A stretch of DNA of 43,992 bases from Pseudomonadales bacterium (GTDB lineage Bacteria > Pseudomonadota > Gammaproteobacteria > Pseudomonadales > Azotimanducaceae). Location of the stretch: assembly GCA_021295895.1 (NCBI GenBank), contig JAGWBM010000032.1, positions 2,372 to 46,363 of the forward strand, given 5' to 3'. Made by a program: the position numbers and the translations under genes. The notes under the pieces were generated by a model. That model did not search any database and was not told the DNA's origin. It saw only the letters and a list, made by a program, of their open reading frames with translations. Positions 32,888 to 42,153 of the stretch are shown here, piece after piece (position 1 is the first letter of the stretch; each line of letters begins with the position of its first letter).

Positions 32888-32978
32888 ACGTAGGGGCGAG
32901 GCTTGTCCTCGCCCGCGCCTGGCTCCGGATGGCCTTCGCCCGATCAGCACGGGACGCCACAGGGCGCCCCCTACGGCA
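32888..32978. repeat. REP-like inverted pair, locus 8
   Basis: Left (+): GTAGGGG foot, arms GGGCGAGG (32894-32901) and CCTCGCCC (32907-32914), loop CTTGT. Right (-): GTAGGGG foot, arms GGGGCGCC and GGCGTCCC with CTGT loop (32951-32970 on the plus strand), one G-T pair. The TAG of the right foot is the stop codon of the MDR oxidoreductase. Confidence 0.85.
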
Positions 32979-33960
32979 ACGACGGGTCGAATAGCAGCCG
33001 CCCAACGGTTTCCCGTGCCCACAGGCGTTCGAGCCCCTTGGGGAGTGCTGCGAAGCCGACAACCTCGCTAATGAGCGGCTTGATGGTGCCGTCGGTGAGT
33101 TGGCCGTGGAGCGCCGAGTAGCATTCCTCGACGAGTTCGGGCTTTCGTTCCCGATAGCCGCCCATGTGGACGCCGACGACCGAGTAGTTCTTGACCAAGA
33201 GATGATTGGCGGGCGCGGTGGGAACCTCACCGCTGGCGAAGCCGATGACGATTAGACGCCCCTCCCAGGTGAGCAATCGTCTCACCGTGTCGAAGCGACT
33301 GCCGCCGACGGGATCGTAGACGACGTCGACACCGCGGCCGTCGGTCGCTTCCAGGACCCGTCGGTAGAGGTCGTCGGCTTCGTAGTCGACAACCAGGTCG
33401 GCGCCGGCTTGGGTTGCGATTTCCGCCTTCGCGCTACCTCCCACCGCGCCGATCACCCAGCAGCCGTGGGCGCGTGCCATCTGGACGGCGGCCGTGCCCA
33501 CACCGCCGGCCGCCGCGAGCACGAGGACCGACTCGCCCGGCGTCAGATGCGCGCGCCGATGGAAAGCGAACCAGGCCGTGGCGTAGGTGATGTGGACCGC
33601 GATGGCGGAACGCGATGATACGGAGGCGGGGATTCGGTGTGATTGTTCCGCCAACAACAGGGATTGCTCCGCGTAGCCGCCGGCGGGTTCGATGGTAGGT
33701 CCCACGAGGCGGTCGCCGGCCACGAATCCGGTTCCTGCCCCGACTGCTTCCACGACCCCCGCGGCACACATCCCAGGCGTGAAGGGTGGCGTCCACTTGA
33801 CTTGGTAGGAGCCTTGGCACTGCAGGATATCGGCGAAGTTCAACTCGGACGCGTCGACGCGAATGCGTACGCTACCGGGTGGTGGGTCCGGGGACGCCGA
33901 CTCGGCCGCCTGGAGTTCCCGCCAGGGATCGCCCAGCCGGGGCATCTGCCATGCTCTCAC
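32971..33960 (-). CDS. zinc-independent MDR oxidoreductase (quinone oxidoreductase family)
   Basis: A 329-residue medium-chain dehydrogenase/reductase. GroES-like N-terminal part (1 to about 130, 'ELNFADILQCQGSYQ', 'PFTPGMCAAGVVEAVG') and the NADPH Rossmann fold with 'LAAAGGVGTAAVQMARAHG'. Zinc-binding Cys/His residues of alcohol dehydrogenases are lacking, as in quinone oxidoreductases and enoyl reductases. It probably reduces an activated double bond or quinone with NADPH. The stop TAG (32973-32971) is part of the GTAGGGG foot of REP locus 8, so the repeat marks the last codon. No partner gene is adjacent. Confidence 0.88.
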   Translation of the reverse strand: MRAWQMPRLGDPWRELQAAESASPDPPPGSVRIRVDASELNFADILQCQGSYQVKWTPPFTPGMCAAGVVEAVGAGTGFVAGDRLVGPTIEPAGGYAEQSLLLAEQSHRIPASVSSRSAIAVHITYATAWFAFHRRAHLTPGESVLVLAAAGGVGTAAVQMARAHGCWVIGAVGGSAKAEIATQAGADLVVDYEADDLYRRVLEATDGRGVDVVYDPVGGSRFDTVRRLLTWEGRLIVIGFASGEVPTAPANHLLVKNYSVVGVHMGGYRERKPELVEECYSALHGQLTDGTIKPLISEVVGFAALPKGLERLWARETVGRLLFDPSLP

Positions 33961-33987
33961 GAGACGGTCTCCACGACGGCGGTGTTC

Positions 33988-34074
33988 CCGTAGGGGCGAC
34001 CTTTGTGGTCGCCCGCCCGACCCTCGTGGTCGCCCGCCGGGAGGAGCGGGACGGGACGAGCCCGTCCCCTACGG
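33988..34074. repeat. REP-like inverted pair, locus 9
   Basis: Left (+): GTAGGGG foot, arms GGGCGACC (33994-34001) and GGTCGCCC (34007-34014), loop TTTGT, then a tandem second CGACC/GGTCG hairpin to about 34035. Right (-): GTAGGGG foot, arms GGGACGGG/CCCGTCCC (34048-34055, 34061-34068), loop CTCGT on the minus strand. Lies between the MDR and TlpA-like genes. Confidence 0.85.
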
Positions 34075-34162
34075 CGGCATTTTTCCTTGCACGTCGGCGG
34101 ACCGACGCATGGTCGGGCAGTGCGTCGGGGCGGCACTGGGGCGCGAGGGGCTGTCAGCGCAC

Positions 34163-35617
34163 TCAGGCTTCGACCGTGGGATCTTCGGCGCTACCGGTCG
34201 GGTCCTCTTGGGTGGCATCGGCCACGGCTTGGCGCAGGCGCGCCAGGAATTCGTCCGAGAGGATGTTGCCCTTGGCGAGGATCCTGCCCCGACCGTCGAT
34301 GAGGACGTACGCAGGGATGGCGTTGACCTGCCAGGTCTCGGCAAGCTCGCTGCCGACTCCGATGTGCCATTGGGCCCAGGGCATCGGCTCATCCTCCTGG
34401 AAGTCGATGACCGACTCCAGTTCCTGGTCGATGCTGATGCTCAGGATCTCGAACCGCTCGGTCGGGAGGTCCGCAACAAGGTCGCGCAGCTTGGGTAGCC
34501 CGGCGATGCACGGACCGCACCAGGTCGCCCAGAAATCCACGAGAACGACTTGCCCGCCGTAGTCGGCGAGAGTCTCTTCGATGCCGTTGAGCCGGACTCC
34601 CGCAAAGTCGGAAACGGTGCCACCCACGGTGGCGTAGCGGAGCGTGGCGAGGATGCCCCGCTCGGCATCGGCGAGGGTCTGGGACGTGGACTTGCCTTCG
34701 GCATCTCGCACTTTGGCGACGAACTCCTCGTCTTCCACCCCGTTACTCAAGCCGCTGGCAAGATCCAGCGCACGTTCGCGCAGCGCATCCCGCTCCTCGT
34801 CCGGTGCGGCGTTGATGGCGCGGGCGAGACGGGAAGCCGCGTAGTAGCGGGCGGTGGCACGCACCAACGCCTCGTTGCCCGCCGTCGTCTTGCTGGCCAG
34901 GAACTCATCGATTTCCTCGGAGTCACCGCGCGCCCTGCCGAGGTGCATGAGCATGCGGGGCCAGTCGTCGTAGTCCGGTACGTGCGATTCCAGCGTGCGA
35001 ATACCCGCGAGGACGTTCTTCGGACTGCCGCCACGAATCGCAGCACCACGCGCCACGAGAAACTCGGCGGCATCGAGGGTCCGGTCGTGGCTTCCGCCGA
35101 GGTCGACGATGGCCCTGGCCGCGGCGAGCGCCTCCGTGCCCGAGGGATTCCCGGAGAATAGCCGGGCCAGGAACCCCCTGTTAGGGTTGGTAAAATGTTC
35201 GATCACGGACCAGTCCGGCCCGACCCGTTCCGCGAGCGCTGCCGTACCGAACTCGATATCGCTGTCCGCGGTCGGCGACAGACCGAGCGTATGCTCCATG
35301 AGGAACTGCGCCGCCTCCACGGCGCGTTTGCCGTCGGATTCGATGGTCGCCCGGGCTCCGCCGACGGCGAGAACGATATCGGGGTGTTCGCCGCGCTCTT
35401 CCGTGCGCCGCCGCTCCTTCTCGTCAGCGGAAACGTCGGCGGTGTTGATTTCGCGGTCCCTCTCATGCCACGCCTCGTCGAGTTCGAGGTACGCCTCGAC
35501 CAGTCGCCAATCCGCCTCGGCGGCGATGGCCAACGTCCCTGCGAGGGAGACAACCACGGCGGACAATAGGCGTTTGCAGGTCACGTGCATTGGGGTCGAC
35601 CGGCGTGAACGGATCAT
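34163..35617 (-). CDS. exported TlpA-like thioredoxin-fold protein with long helical N-terminal region
   Basis: A 484-residue secreted protein. Signal peptide 1 to about 33 ('LLSAVVVSLAGTLAIAAEA'). Residues 34 to about 330 are helical and charged, without a recognised domain, and include 'GGSPKNVLAGIRTLESHVPDYDDWPRMLMHLGRARG', which may be TPR-like. The last 150 residues are a TlpA/ResA-type thioredoxin domain with W-C367-G-P-C370 ('DFWATWCGPCIAGLPKLRDL') and 'NAIPAYVLIDGRGRILAKG' as the cis-Pro strand. It likely reduces or exchanges periplasmic disulfides; partner unknown. AGGAGGA five bases before the ATG at 35617 decides the start over the upstream Met. Confidence 0.87.
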   Translation of the reverse strand: MIRSRRSTPMHVTCKRLLSAVVVSLAGTLAIAAEADWRLVEAYLELDEAWHERDREINTADVSADEKERRRTEERGEHPDIVLAVGGARATIESDGKRAVEAAQFLMEHTLGLSPTADSDIEFGTAALAERVGPDWSVIEHFTNPNRGFLARLFSGNPSGTEALAAARAIVDLGGSHDRTLDAAEFLVARGAAIRGGSPKNVLAGIRTLESHVPDYDDWPRMLMHLGRARGDSEEIDEFLASKTTAGNEALVRATARYYAASRLARAINAAPDEERDALRERALDLASGLSNGVEDEEFVAKVRDAEGKSTSQTLADAERGILATLRYATVGGTVSDFAGVRLNGIEETLADYGGQVVLVDFWATWCGPCIAGLPKLRDLVADLPTERFEILSISIDQELESVIDFQEDEPMPWAQWHIGVGSELAETWQVNAIPAYVLIDGRGRILAKGNILSDEFLARLRQAVADATQEDPTGSAEDPTVEA

Positions 35618-35859
35618 GGATTCCTCCTGGTCACAGGGCTTCGACGGGTAGGCACTCGCCGAGAATAGCAGGGTTCTCAAGGGCTTGGGCGAATCGGCGC
35701 GCCAGACGCCGTTAGCGGCGGATTCCTTCGTGCGCGGTCAGGACCCGTCGAACAACGCCGCTTCGATCAACGGCTTGAACTGCCCACCCGATCGTCGGCA
35801 CAGGCACCCGCTACCCGCGCGACCATCGGAACAATGCGCGCGATACGGATGCGTCGCGT

Positions 35860-37296
35860 CTACGGTCCGCCGAGTTGCCGAATGGCTTCGATGACGGGCG
35901 AAGGATAGACCCCGAGAATGACGATCAGAAGACCCAGCAGGATCACCATGGCGAGGCCTTCCCAGGGCAGGCGACGATCTTCGTGTTGCCGGTCGTCGTC
36001 CGGACGTTTCGTCATGGCGAAGACAATCCGCAGGTAGTAGTAGATGCCGATGGCACTGCCCACGATAAGTGCCCACACGAGACCCCAGGCGGCATTGCCG
36101 ACGCCGGCGGCCACCAGGTAGAACTTGGCGAAGAATCCAATCGTGAGCGGAATCCCGGCGAGCGCAAGTGCCGCAGCGGCCAGCACCGCGGCCGTCACCG
36201 GGCGACGCCACAGCAGCCCGTCGTATCCCGATACCTGGTCGGCATCCTCGGCTTCGTCGGACAGTACCGTGACCACGCCGAATGCAGCGAGGGTCATCAG
36301 GAAGTAGCCGGCCACGTAGAACAGACCGGACTCCACGCCCAGCGCCTTGCCCGCTGCCGTGCCTGCGACCACCACGGCGATCATCAGGTAGCCGAGGTGG
36401 GCGATCGACGAATACGCGAGCAGGCGCTTCATGTTGGTCTGCAAGAGCGCGAGGATGTTGCCGACGAGCATCGACAGCACCGCAATGACCGCGATCACGA
36501 TACCGACGGCAGCGGAGGCGAGGAGATCGGCGTCGATGGCGTAGCGCAGCAGCACCGCGAACACCGCACCCTTGGAGACCGTGGCGACGAAACCCGTCAC
36601 GGGCGCCGGGGCGCCCTGGTAGACGTCCGGCGTCCACATGTGGAACGGCACCAGGGAGAGCTTGAAGAAGACGCCCACCAGGAGCATGGCTTGGCCGAGC
36701 ACGAGCACGTTGCGCTCGCCGGCGGCGATGTCGCCTGCGGCTTCGAAGTTGAGCGAGCCGGAGGCGGTGTAGATTAGCGCCATGCCGAACAGCATCGTGC
36801 TCGACGCCACCCCGGAAAGGACAAGGTACTTGGCCGCCGCTTCCAGCGGCGGGTGACCCTCTTCGGGGTAGGCGATCATCGCGTAGAGCGAGATGGAGAG
36901 CACTTCGAGCCCCATCAGGAAGGTCGCGAAATGCGACGCGCCCGCCGTGACGGCTGCACCGAGGGTCGCGGTGACGAGCAGCAGGTAGAACTCCTGGCGG
37001 TGGGTGGCGCGGCTGTCCAGATAGCGCGCCGAGAGCACGGCGGTCGCGATCGCCGCGAGCGAGAACAGCACGAAGAAGAACAGGGCGTAGCCGTCGATTT
37101 CGAGCACGGTGTCGACGATCTGTGTGCCGACTCCCAAAGCCGACGGTACGAACGTCAGCGGCACCGCCAGCGTGGCGATGGCGCCCCAGAACGCGACCTG
37201 GTACGAACGAAACGCGGCGACGGCGAGCAGCAACAGCGCGATACCGCCGGATAGAGCGAGATAGGGTGCCAGTGCCCAAACCTGCGCCGCGCTCAC
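35860..37296 (-). CDS. nuoN: NADH-quinone oxidoreductase subunit N
   Basis: A 478-residue antiporter-like membrane subunit (about 14 helices) of respiratory complex I, one of the three proton-pumping modules. Helix 5 with the conserved Glu ('FLMGLEVLSISLYAMIAY') and helix 7 with the Lys in 'VGVFFKLSLVPFHMWTPDVYQGAPAPVTGF' are intact. It starts with GTG at 37296, overlapping the nuoM stop (GTGA), so the pair is translationally coupled. A longer open frame upstream is the shadow of nuoM. It is the last gene of the nuo operon; downstream 240 bp have no gene. Confidence 0.97.
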   Translation of the reverse strand: MSAAQVWALAPYLALSGGIALLLLAVAAFRSYQVAFWGAIATLAVPLTFVPSALGVGTQIVDTVLEIDGYALFFFVLFSLAAIATAVLSARYLDSRATHRQEFYLLLVTATLGAAVTAGASHFATFLMGLEVLSISLYAMIAYPEEGHPPLEAAAKYLVLSGVASSTMLFGMALIYTASGSLNFEAAGDIAAGERNVLVLGQAMLLVGVFFKLSLVPFHMWTPDVYQGAPAPVTGFVATVSKGAVFAVLLRYAIDADLLASAAVGIVIAVIAVLSMLVGNILALLQTNMKRLLAYSSIAHLGYLMIAVVVAGTAAGKALGVESGLFYVAGYFLMTLAAFGVVTVLSDEAEDADQVSGYDGLLWRRPVTAAVLAAAALALAGIPLTIGFFAKFYLVAAGVGNAAWGLVWALIVGSAIGIYYYLRIVFAMTKRPDDDRQHEDRRLPWEGLAMVILLGLLIVILGVYPSPVIEAIRQLGGP

Positions 37297-38756
37297 GGTA
37301 GGACACCTAAGGTCTGGATCGTCGCGCTCGACAATTCGAGCACATGCTGGGGGTAGACGCCGACCCAGACGAGGCCCGCCATCATCGCCGCCATGACGCT
37401 CATCTCCCGCAATCCGAAATCGCGCATGGACGCGACGTCGGGGTTCGGTGTCCCCTGGAACGAGCGCTGCATGAGGTAGAGGCCGTACACCGCGGCGACC
37501 ACGATGCCGAGCGTGGCGACCGCGGCCATCACCCAGTTCTCCTGGAATGCACCCAGGAGGGCTAGGAACTCGCCGACGAAGTTGCCGAGGCCGGGCATCC
37601 CGACGGAGGCGATAACGAAGAACAGGGTCATGGTTCCCATCCTCGGGGCGTGCTTCCACAGGCCGCCCATCTGCGACATCTCCCGGGTGTGCAGACGCTG
37701 CTGAATGGCGCCCGCCATCATGAACAGCGCCGCGGTCGAGAAGCCGTGGGCGACCATGGTGACGATCGCGCCCTGCATGCCGAGTTCGTTGAACGCGTAG
37801 ACCCCGAGCAGGATGAAACCCATGTGGGCGATGGAACTGTAGGCCACGAGACGCTTGAAATCAGACTGGCTGAACGCCATGGCGCCGCCGTAGAGGATGC
37901 TGACCGTGCCGAGCAGCATCGCCCACACGGCGAAGTCCGCCGACGCTTCGGGGAATAGGGGCACCGCGAAACGGATGATCCCGTAGGCGCCGGTCTTCAA
38001 CAGGATGCCGGCCAGGATCACGCTGCCGGCCGTCGGTGCCTGGGTGTGCGCATCCGGTAGCCAGGTGTGCACGGGCACGGACGGTAGCTTGGTGGCGAAC
38101 GCGACGAAGAAGCCGAGCATGAGCCATGTCGCGATGCGCGGGTCGATCTCGGCACCGAGCAGCGCCTTGTAGCTGAAGGTGATCTCGCCGGTCGCACCGT
38201 GGTGGACGAAGACCAGGGCCAGGATCGCGAACAGCATGAGAAGCCCGCTGATCTGCGTGAACAGGAAGAACTTCATCGAGGCGTAGGCCTTCTCCTCGTG
38301 GCCCCAGATCGCGATCAGGAGGTACATGGGAATCAACATCACTTCCCAGAAGAAGAAGAACAGCAATAGGTCCATGGCCGTGAACACGCCCACGACCCCG
38401 GCCATCACCCAAAGGATGTTGAACTGGAAGAAGCCTTGGGCGGACTCGATCTCGTCCCAGGAGGAGACCACGGCGACGATGCCGAGGAACATGGTGAGCG
38501 CCACCATCAACAGGCTCAGGCCATCCATCTCCAGGGTGAGGTGGATGCCGAACCGTGCGATCCAGGGCCAGTCCATAGCGGCGTAGAGGCCGTTCGCGTC
38601 CGCGCCGTCGAGCCAGACTGCCGCCGACCAAACAAGGCCCGCACCGAACGCCAGCAAACTGACCAGGCGGGGTGCGTCCTTGCCCAGGACGCGTTCGGAT
38701 GCCCACGCGACGACACCGGCGCCGAGCAGGGCGAGTATGACGACGAACAGGATCAT
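37293..38756 (-). CDS. nuoM: NADH-quinone oxidoreductase subunit M
   Basis: A 487-residue antiporter-like subunit of complex I. Key residues are present: the Glu of '[16 protein letters not shown]' and the Lys of '[21 protein letters not shown]', which lie in the proton path. Its ATG directly follows the nuoL stop without a gap, and its TGA overlaps the nuoN GTG. Length is in the normal range (about 490-510). Confidence 0.98.
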   Translation of the reverse strand: MILFVVILALLGAGVVAWASERVLGKDAPRLVSLLAFGAGLVWSAAVWLDGADANGLYAAMDWPWIARFGIHLTLEMDGLSLLMVALTMFLGIVAVVSSWDEIESAQGFFQFNILWVMAGVVGVFTAMDLLLFFFFWEVMLIPMYLLIAIWGHEEKAYASMKFFLFTQISGLLMLFAILALVFVHHGATGEITFSYKALLGAEIDPRIATWLMLGFFVAFATKLPSVPVHTWLPDAHTQAPTAGSVILAGILLKTGAYGIIRFAVPLFPEASADFAVWAMLLGTVSILYGGAMAFSQSDFKRLVAYSSIAHMGFILLGVYAFNELGMQGAIVTMVAHGFSTAALFMMAGAIQQRLHTREMSQMGGLWKHAPRMGTMTLFFVIASVGMPGLGNFVGEFLALLGAFQENWVMAAVATLGIVVAAVYGLYLMQRSFQGTPNPDVASMRDFGLREMSVMAAMMAGLVWVGVYPQHVLELSSATIQTLGVLP

Positions 38757-40592
38757 CTAGACGCTCGCCACGATCAGGAAGACCACGATCAGGCCGATCG
38801 CCATGTTGGCGGCGTACCAGCGCAACCGACCGGTCTGGGTCAGCGCGCCGACGTGGTGGAAACCGCGGGTCACGGAAGCGGTGATCCGGAACACGAGGTC
38901 GACGATATCGCGCTTGTTTACCCGCGCCACCCAGAGGAAGGGTTTGACGAACAACCGGTCGTAGACCCAGTCGAAGGCCCAGCCGCTTTGCCAGAAGCGC
39001 CGCAGGGCATCACCGAACGACGACGCTACCAGCGTGCTCAGGTCGAGTCGTCCACTGAACACCAACCAGCCGAGCAAGACGCCGAAAATCGGCAGAGCCA
39101 CGGTCGTGACCGCCACCGGATCGGTATGCGAAAACTCGCCGAGCGGGCCAAGGAGGCCGTCGAGCACGCCGATTCCCATCCAACCGCCGGCGATGGAGAG
39201 GACGCAAAGCACGACCAGCGGCCCCCACATGTTGATCCGAGACGCATCGTCGGGTTCGGTCTTCGTCTCGCCGAAGAATGCCACCACCATCATGCGCGTC
39301 GTGTAGAGGGCGGTCATGAAGGCCGCCAGAACGCCGCCCGCCCAGAACCATCGGCCGGTGTCGTGTTCCCAGGCGGTGAGCAGGATGGCGTCCTTGCTGT
39401 AGAAACCCGAAGTCAGGGGCAGGGCCACGAGGGCCAGGGAGCCGATCAACATGCTGGCGAACGGCACCGGGAGTTTTCGCCACAAGCCACCCATCTTGTG
39501 GATGTCCTGCTCGTGGTGCAGCGCCAGGATCACCGAGCCGGACGCAAGGAACAGCAGGGCCTTGAAGAAGGCGTGGGTCATCAAGTGGAAGATCCCCGCC
39601 GACCAGGCGCCGACACCGAGCGCCATGAACATGTAGCCGATCTGGCTCATGGTGGAATAGGCGAGGATGCGCTTGATATCGGTCTGGGTCAGTGCGGTGA
39701 AGGATGAAATCAGAAGCGTCACCAGGCCGACGATGGCGACCGCGAACTGCGCGACCGGTGCCAGTTCGTAGATGCCCTTCATGCGGGCGATGAGGTAAAC
39801 GCCCGCCGTGACCATCGTGGCCGCGTGGATCAGTGCGGAGACCGGTGTGGGACCCGCCATCGCGTCCGGTAGCCAGGTCTGAAGCGGCACCTGCGCCGAC
39901 TTGCCGACGGCGCCGCCGAGCAGCAGCAGTCCGATCGCCGTGGCCATGCCCGGATCGAGTTGGCCGGTATCGCCGAGTGCCGTCTGGATGTCGAGCGTGC
40001 CAAGCTCCCGGAACAGCAGGAACAGGCCGATGGCCATCAGCGTATCGCCCACCCGGGTCACCACGAACGCCTTCCGGGCCGCGTAGCCGTTCTCGGGATC
40101 CCGGTGGTAGAAGCCGATCAGCAGGTAGCTGCACAGCCCCACCCCTTCCCAGCCGAGGAAAAGCACGAGCAGGTTGTCGCCTAGGACGAGCATCAGCATC
40201 GCGAACACGAACAGGTTCATGTAGGCGAAGAACCGGCTCAAGCCCTCGGGTTCCTCGTGATCCTTCCACATGTAGCCGGTGGCGAAGAGGTGGATCAGGA
40301 AACCGACGCCGGTGATGACGCCGGTCATCACCAGAGACAGCGGGTCGAGGTAGAGCGTGATCGAGGGCGTGAAGTTGCCTACCGCCATCCAGATCCATAG
40401 GGATTGGGCATAGGACCCCTCGCCGCTCTGCACGAACTCCGCGCCGGCGCCTAGGGCGACGAGTGCCGCCAGGCCGACGGAGCCGGCACCGATGACACCC
40501 ACGAGCTTGTCGGGCAGCTTGCCCTCGGTGACGAACAGCACGAAGAAACCGACGAGCGGCAGCGCGGGGACGAGCCAGAGGTACTCGAGCAC
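38757..40592 (-). CDS. nuoL: NADH-quinone oxidoreductase subunit L
   Basis: A 611-residue distal pump subunit of complex I. Core region '[18 protein letters not shown]' with conserved Glu, '[41 protein letters not shown]' with the Lys of the discontinuous helix, and the C-terminal lateral helix region ('[26 protein letters not shown]') followed by the last membrane helix. It starts with GTG at 40592, five bases after the nuoK stop. Confidence 0.98.
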   Translation of the reverse strand: MLEYLWLVPALPLVGFFVLFVTEGKLPDKLVGVIGAGSVGLAALVALGAGAEFVQSGEGSYAQSLWIWMAVGNFTPSITLYLDPLSLVMTGVITGVGFLIHLFATGYMWKDHEEPEGLSRFFAYMNLFVFAMLMLVLGDNLLVLFLGWEGVGLCSYLLIGFYHRDPENGYAARKAFVVTRVGDTLMAIGLFLLFRELGTLDIQTALGDTGQLDPGMATAIGLLLLGGAVGKSAQVPLQTWLPDAMAGPTPVSALIHAATMVTAGVYLIARMKGIYELAPVAQFAVAIVGLVTLLISSFTALTQTDIKRILAYSTMSQIGYMFMALGVGAWSAGIFHLMTHAFFKALLFLASGSVILALHHEQDIHKMGGLWRKLPVPFASMLIGSLALVALPLTSGFYSKDAILLTAWEHDTGRWFWAGGVLAAFMTALYTTRMMVVAFFGETKTEPDDASRINMWGPLVVLCVLSIAGGWMGIGVLDGLLGPLGEFSHTDPVAVTTVALPIFGVLLGWLVFSGRLDLSTLVASSFGDALRRFWQSGWAFDWVYDRLFVKPFLWVARVNKRDIVDLVFRITASVTRGFHHVGALTQTGRLRWYAANMAIGLIVVFLIVASV

Positions 40593-40597
40593 GGTGA

Positions 40598-40909
40598 TCA
40601 GCCGTTCAGTTCACTGGCGGCGTCGACATCCAAGGTGTCGAAGCGACGCGAGATCTGCAGGACGAGACCGAGTGCCACGGCCACTTCGGCGGCGGCCAGG
40701 GCCAGGATCAGCATGAACATGATCTGCCCGTCAGGGGCACCCCATTTGGCGCCCGCCGCGATGAACGCAAGGCCCGCCGCGTTCATCATCACTTCCAGCG
40801 ACATCAACAGGAAGATGATGTTCCGGCGTACGAGCACGCCGAGTAGGCCGAGGAGGAACAGTCCCGCCGCCACCATCAGGACCTGTTCGACCGGGACTTC
40901 GATGGCCAT
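40598..40909 (-). CDS. nuoK: NADH-quinone oxidoreductase subunit K
   Basis: A 103-residue, three-helix subunit. It holds the conserved Glu pair in '[16 protein letters not shown]' and '[15 protein letters not shown]', which carry protons into the membrane arm. The start at 40909 is set by the family length and the two-base gap to nuoJ; the frame is open further up but this is nuoJ sequence. Start ATG gives '[18 protein letters not shown]'. Confidence 0.97.
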   Translation of the reverse strand: MAIEVPVEQVLMVAAGLFLLGLLGVLVRRNIIFLLMSLEVMMNAAGLAFIAAGAKWGAPDGQIMFMLILALAAAEVAVALGLVLQISRRFDTLDVDAASELNG

Positions 40910-40911
40910 CG

Positions 40912-41427
40912 TCAGGGCTCCCGGCGCTGTTCGAGGTAGCGGCGGCCGAGGTGATAGGCGCCGATCAAGGCAGCGAGCAGGAGGAAACCGGCCAACTCGA
41001 CGGCCAGCAGATAGGGTTGGAACAGTTGGATCCCGACGGTCTTGGGGCCGACCACCTCGCCTCTGGTGACGCTTGCGTCGGGCATACCCGAAATCACGTA
41101 GACCATCGTGATCAGCAGTATCGAGACGAGTACCGCCGGACCGATCCACATGCCCGGGCGCATCCAGCGGCTCTCGCGCATCACGGAGGTCTTGCCGAGG
41201 TTCAGCATCATCACGACGAACAGGAACAGCACGACGATGGCGCCGGCGTAGATGACAACCTCGAGCGCCGCCGCGAAAGGCGCGCCCAGGACGAAGAAGA
41301 TCACCGCCACCGAAAGCAGGGACACGACCAGGTAGATCAGCGCGTGGGAGGCGTTCTTGCGGGTGATCACGAAACCCGTGGAGACAAGCGCCACGACCGC
41401 CGGAATCCAGAACAGCGCGAGATCCAT
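40912..41427 (-). CDS. nuoJ: NADH-quinone oxidoreductase subunit J
   Basis: A 171-residue subunit with five membrane helices ('[44 protein letters not shown]', '[21 protein letters not shown]' with the conserved Tyr and pi-bulge helix, and a C-terminal helix '[24 protein letters not shown]'). Its ATG overlaps the nuoI stop by one base (TGATG). The longer open frame upstream is the shadow of nuoI. Confidence 0.97.
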   Translation of the reverse strand: MDLALFWIPAVVALVSTGFVITRKNASHALIYLVVSLLSVAVIFFVLGAPFAAALEVVIYAGAIVVLFLFVVMMLNLGKTSVMRESRWMRPGMWIGPAVLVSILLITMVYVISGMPDASVTRGEVVGPKTVGIQLFQPYLLAVELAGFLLLAALIGAYHLGRRYLEQRREP

Positions 41428-41945
41428 CAGGGCAACAGGCTCCGAACGTCGGTCGGCTTCGCTTCCCGCTGCGCTTCGCCCTTGTCCTTGCCGTGGATCG
41501 TCTTGCCCGCCACCTGCCAGAAGCTGTACTCGGGGTACTTGCCGACGCCGTCGATGAGCAGGTGCTCCTTTTCGTAGACCAGGCTCGCGCGGTCGAACTC
41601 GCAGAGTTCGAAGTCGGGGGTGAGCTGGATGGCGTACGTGGGGCAGGCCTCCTCGCACATCCCGCACATGATGCAGCGCGAGAAGTTGATGCGGAAGAAC
41701 TCCGGGTACCAGCGCCCGTCCTCTTCCCGTTCGGTCTTCTGCAGCGCGATGCAGTCGACGGGGCAGGCCACGGCGCAGAGGTTGCAGGCGACGCAGCGCT
41801 CTTCGCCGTCGGGATCCCGGGTCAGCACGATCCGGCCCCGGTAGCGGGGTGCCTGGTAGGGCATCTCCTCCGGGTACTGCACGGTCTCGTTGCGCATGAA
41901 GGTGTGCTTGAAGACCGTCCACAGCGTTCTGAGTTGGCTGAGCAT
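41427..41945 (-). CDS. nuoI: NADH-quinone oxidoreductase subunit I
   Basis: A 172-residue ferredoxin-like subunit with two [4Fe-4S] sites, N6a and N6b: '[15 protein letters not shown]' and '[15 protein letters not shown]'. It passes electrons from NuoG toward the quinone site. The ATG at 41945 gives '[17 protein letters not shown]', the short amphipathic N-terminus of the family. Upstream, 208 bp with REP locus 10 separate it from nuoH, while all later nuo genes are closely packed. Confidence 0.98.
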   Translation of the reverse strand: MLSQLRTLWTVFKHTFMRNETVQYPEEMPYQAPRYRGRIVLTRDPDGEERCVACNLCAVACPVDCIALQKTEREEDGRWYPEFFRINFSRCIMCGMCEEACPTYAIQLTPDFELCEFDRASLVYEKEHLLIDGVGKYPEYSFWQVAGKTIHGKDKGEAQREAKPTDVRSLLP

Positions 41946-41983
41946 GGCTAGCGAGCCTCCGCCTCAGGCGGACGAGGCGCATC

Positions 41984-42087
41984 CCGTAGGGGCCGCCCTT
42001 GTGGCGGCCCGTACCGACCGTTCGGCCGCGGTTCCGTGACCCAACACGGGCGACTGCGCGCCCTAACGGGCGCGTTAGGGTCGCCCC
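41984..42087. repeat. REP-like inverted pair, locus 10, inside the nuo operon
   Basis: Left (+): GTAGGGG foot, arms GGGCCGCC (41990-41997) and GGCGGCCC (42003-42010), loop CTTGT. Right (-): nested hairpins, outer GGGCGAC/GTCGCCC (42048-42054, 42080-42086) and inner CGCGCCC/GGGCGCG (42057-42063, 42068-42074), similar to the left half of locus 2. It sits between nuoH and nuoI. Confidence 0.87.
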
Positions 42088-42153
42088 TCCGGCCCGCTCG
42101 CAGCAGTTCGGCAAATGCGACTTGCCTGTCAATACATGGCGCGTTCAAGGAAT

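Noticed and set aside
35618..35859. Small gene or RNA downstream of nuoN
   Set aside because: No conserved reading frame or strong hairpin; only weak short inverted repeats were found.
41984..42087. Promoter inside the nuo operon (TTGACA on the minus strand near 42130)
   Set aside because: No -10 hexamer at a suitable distance.
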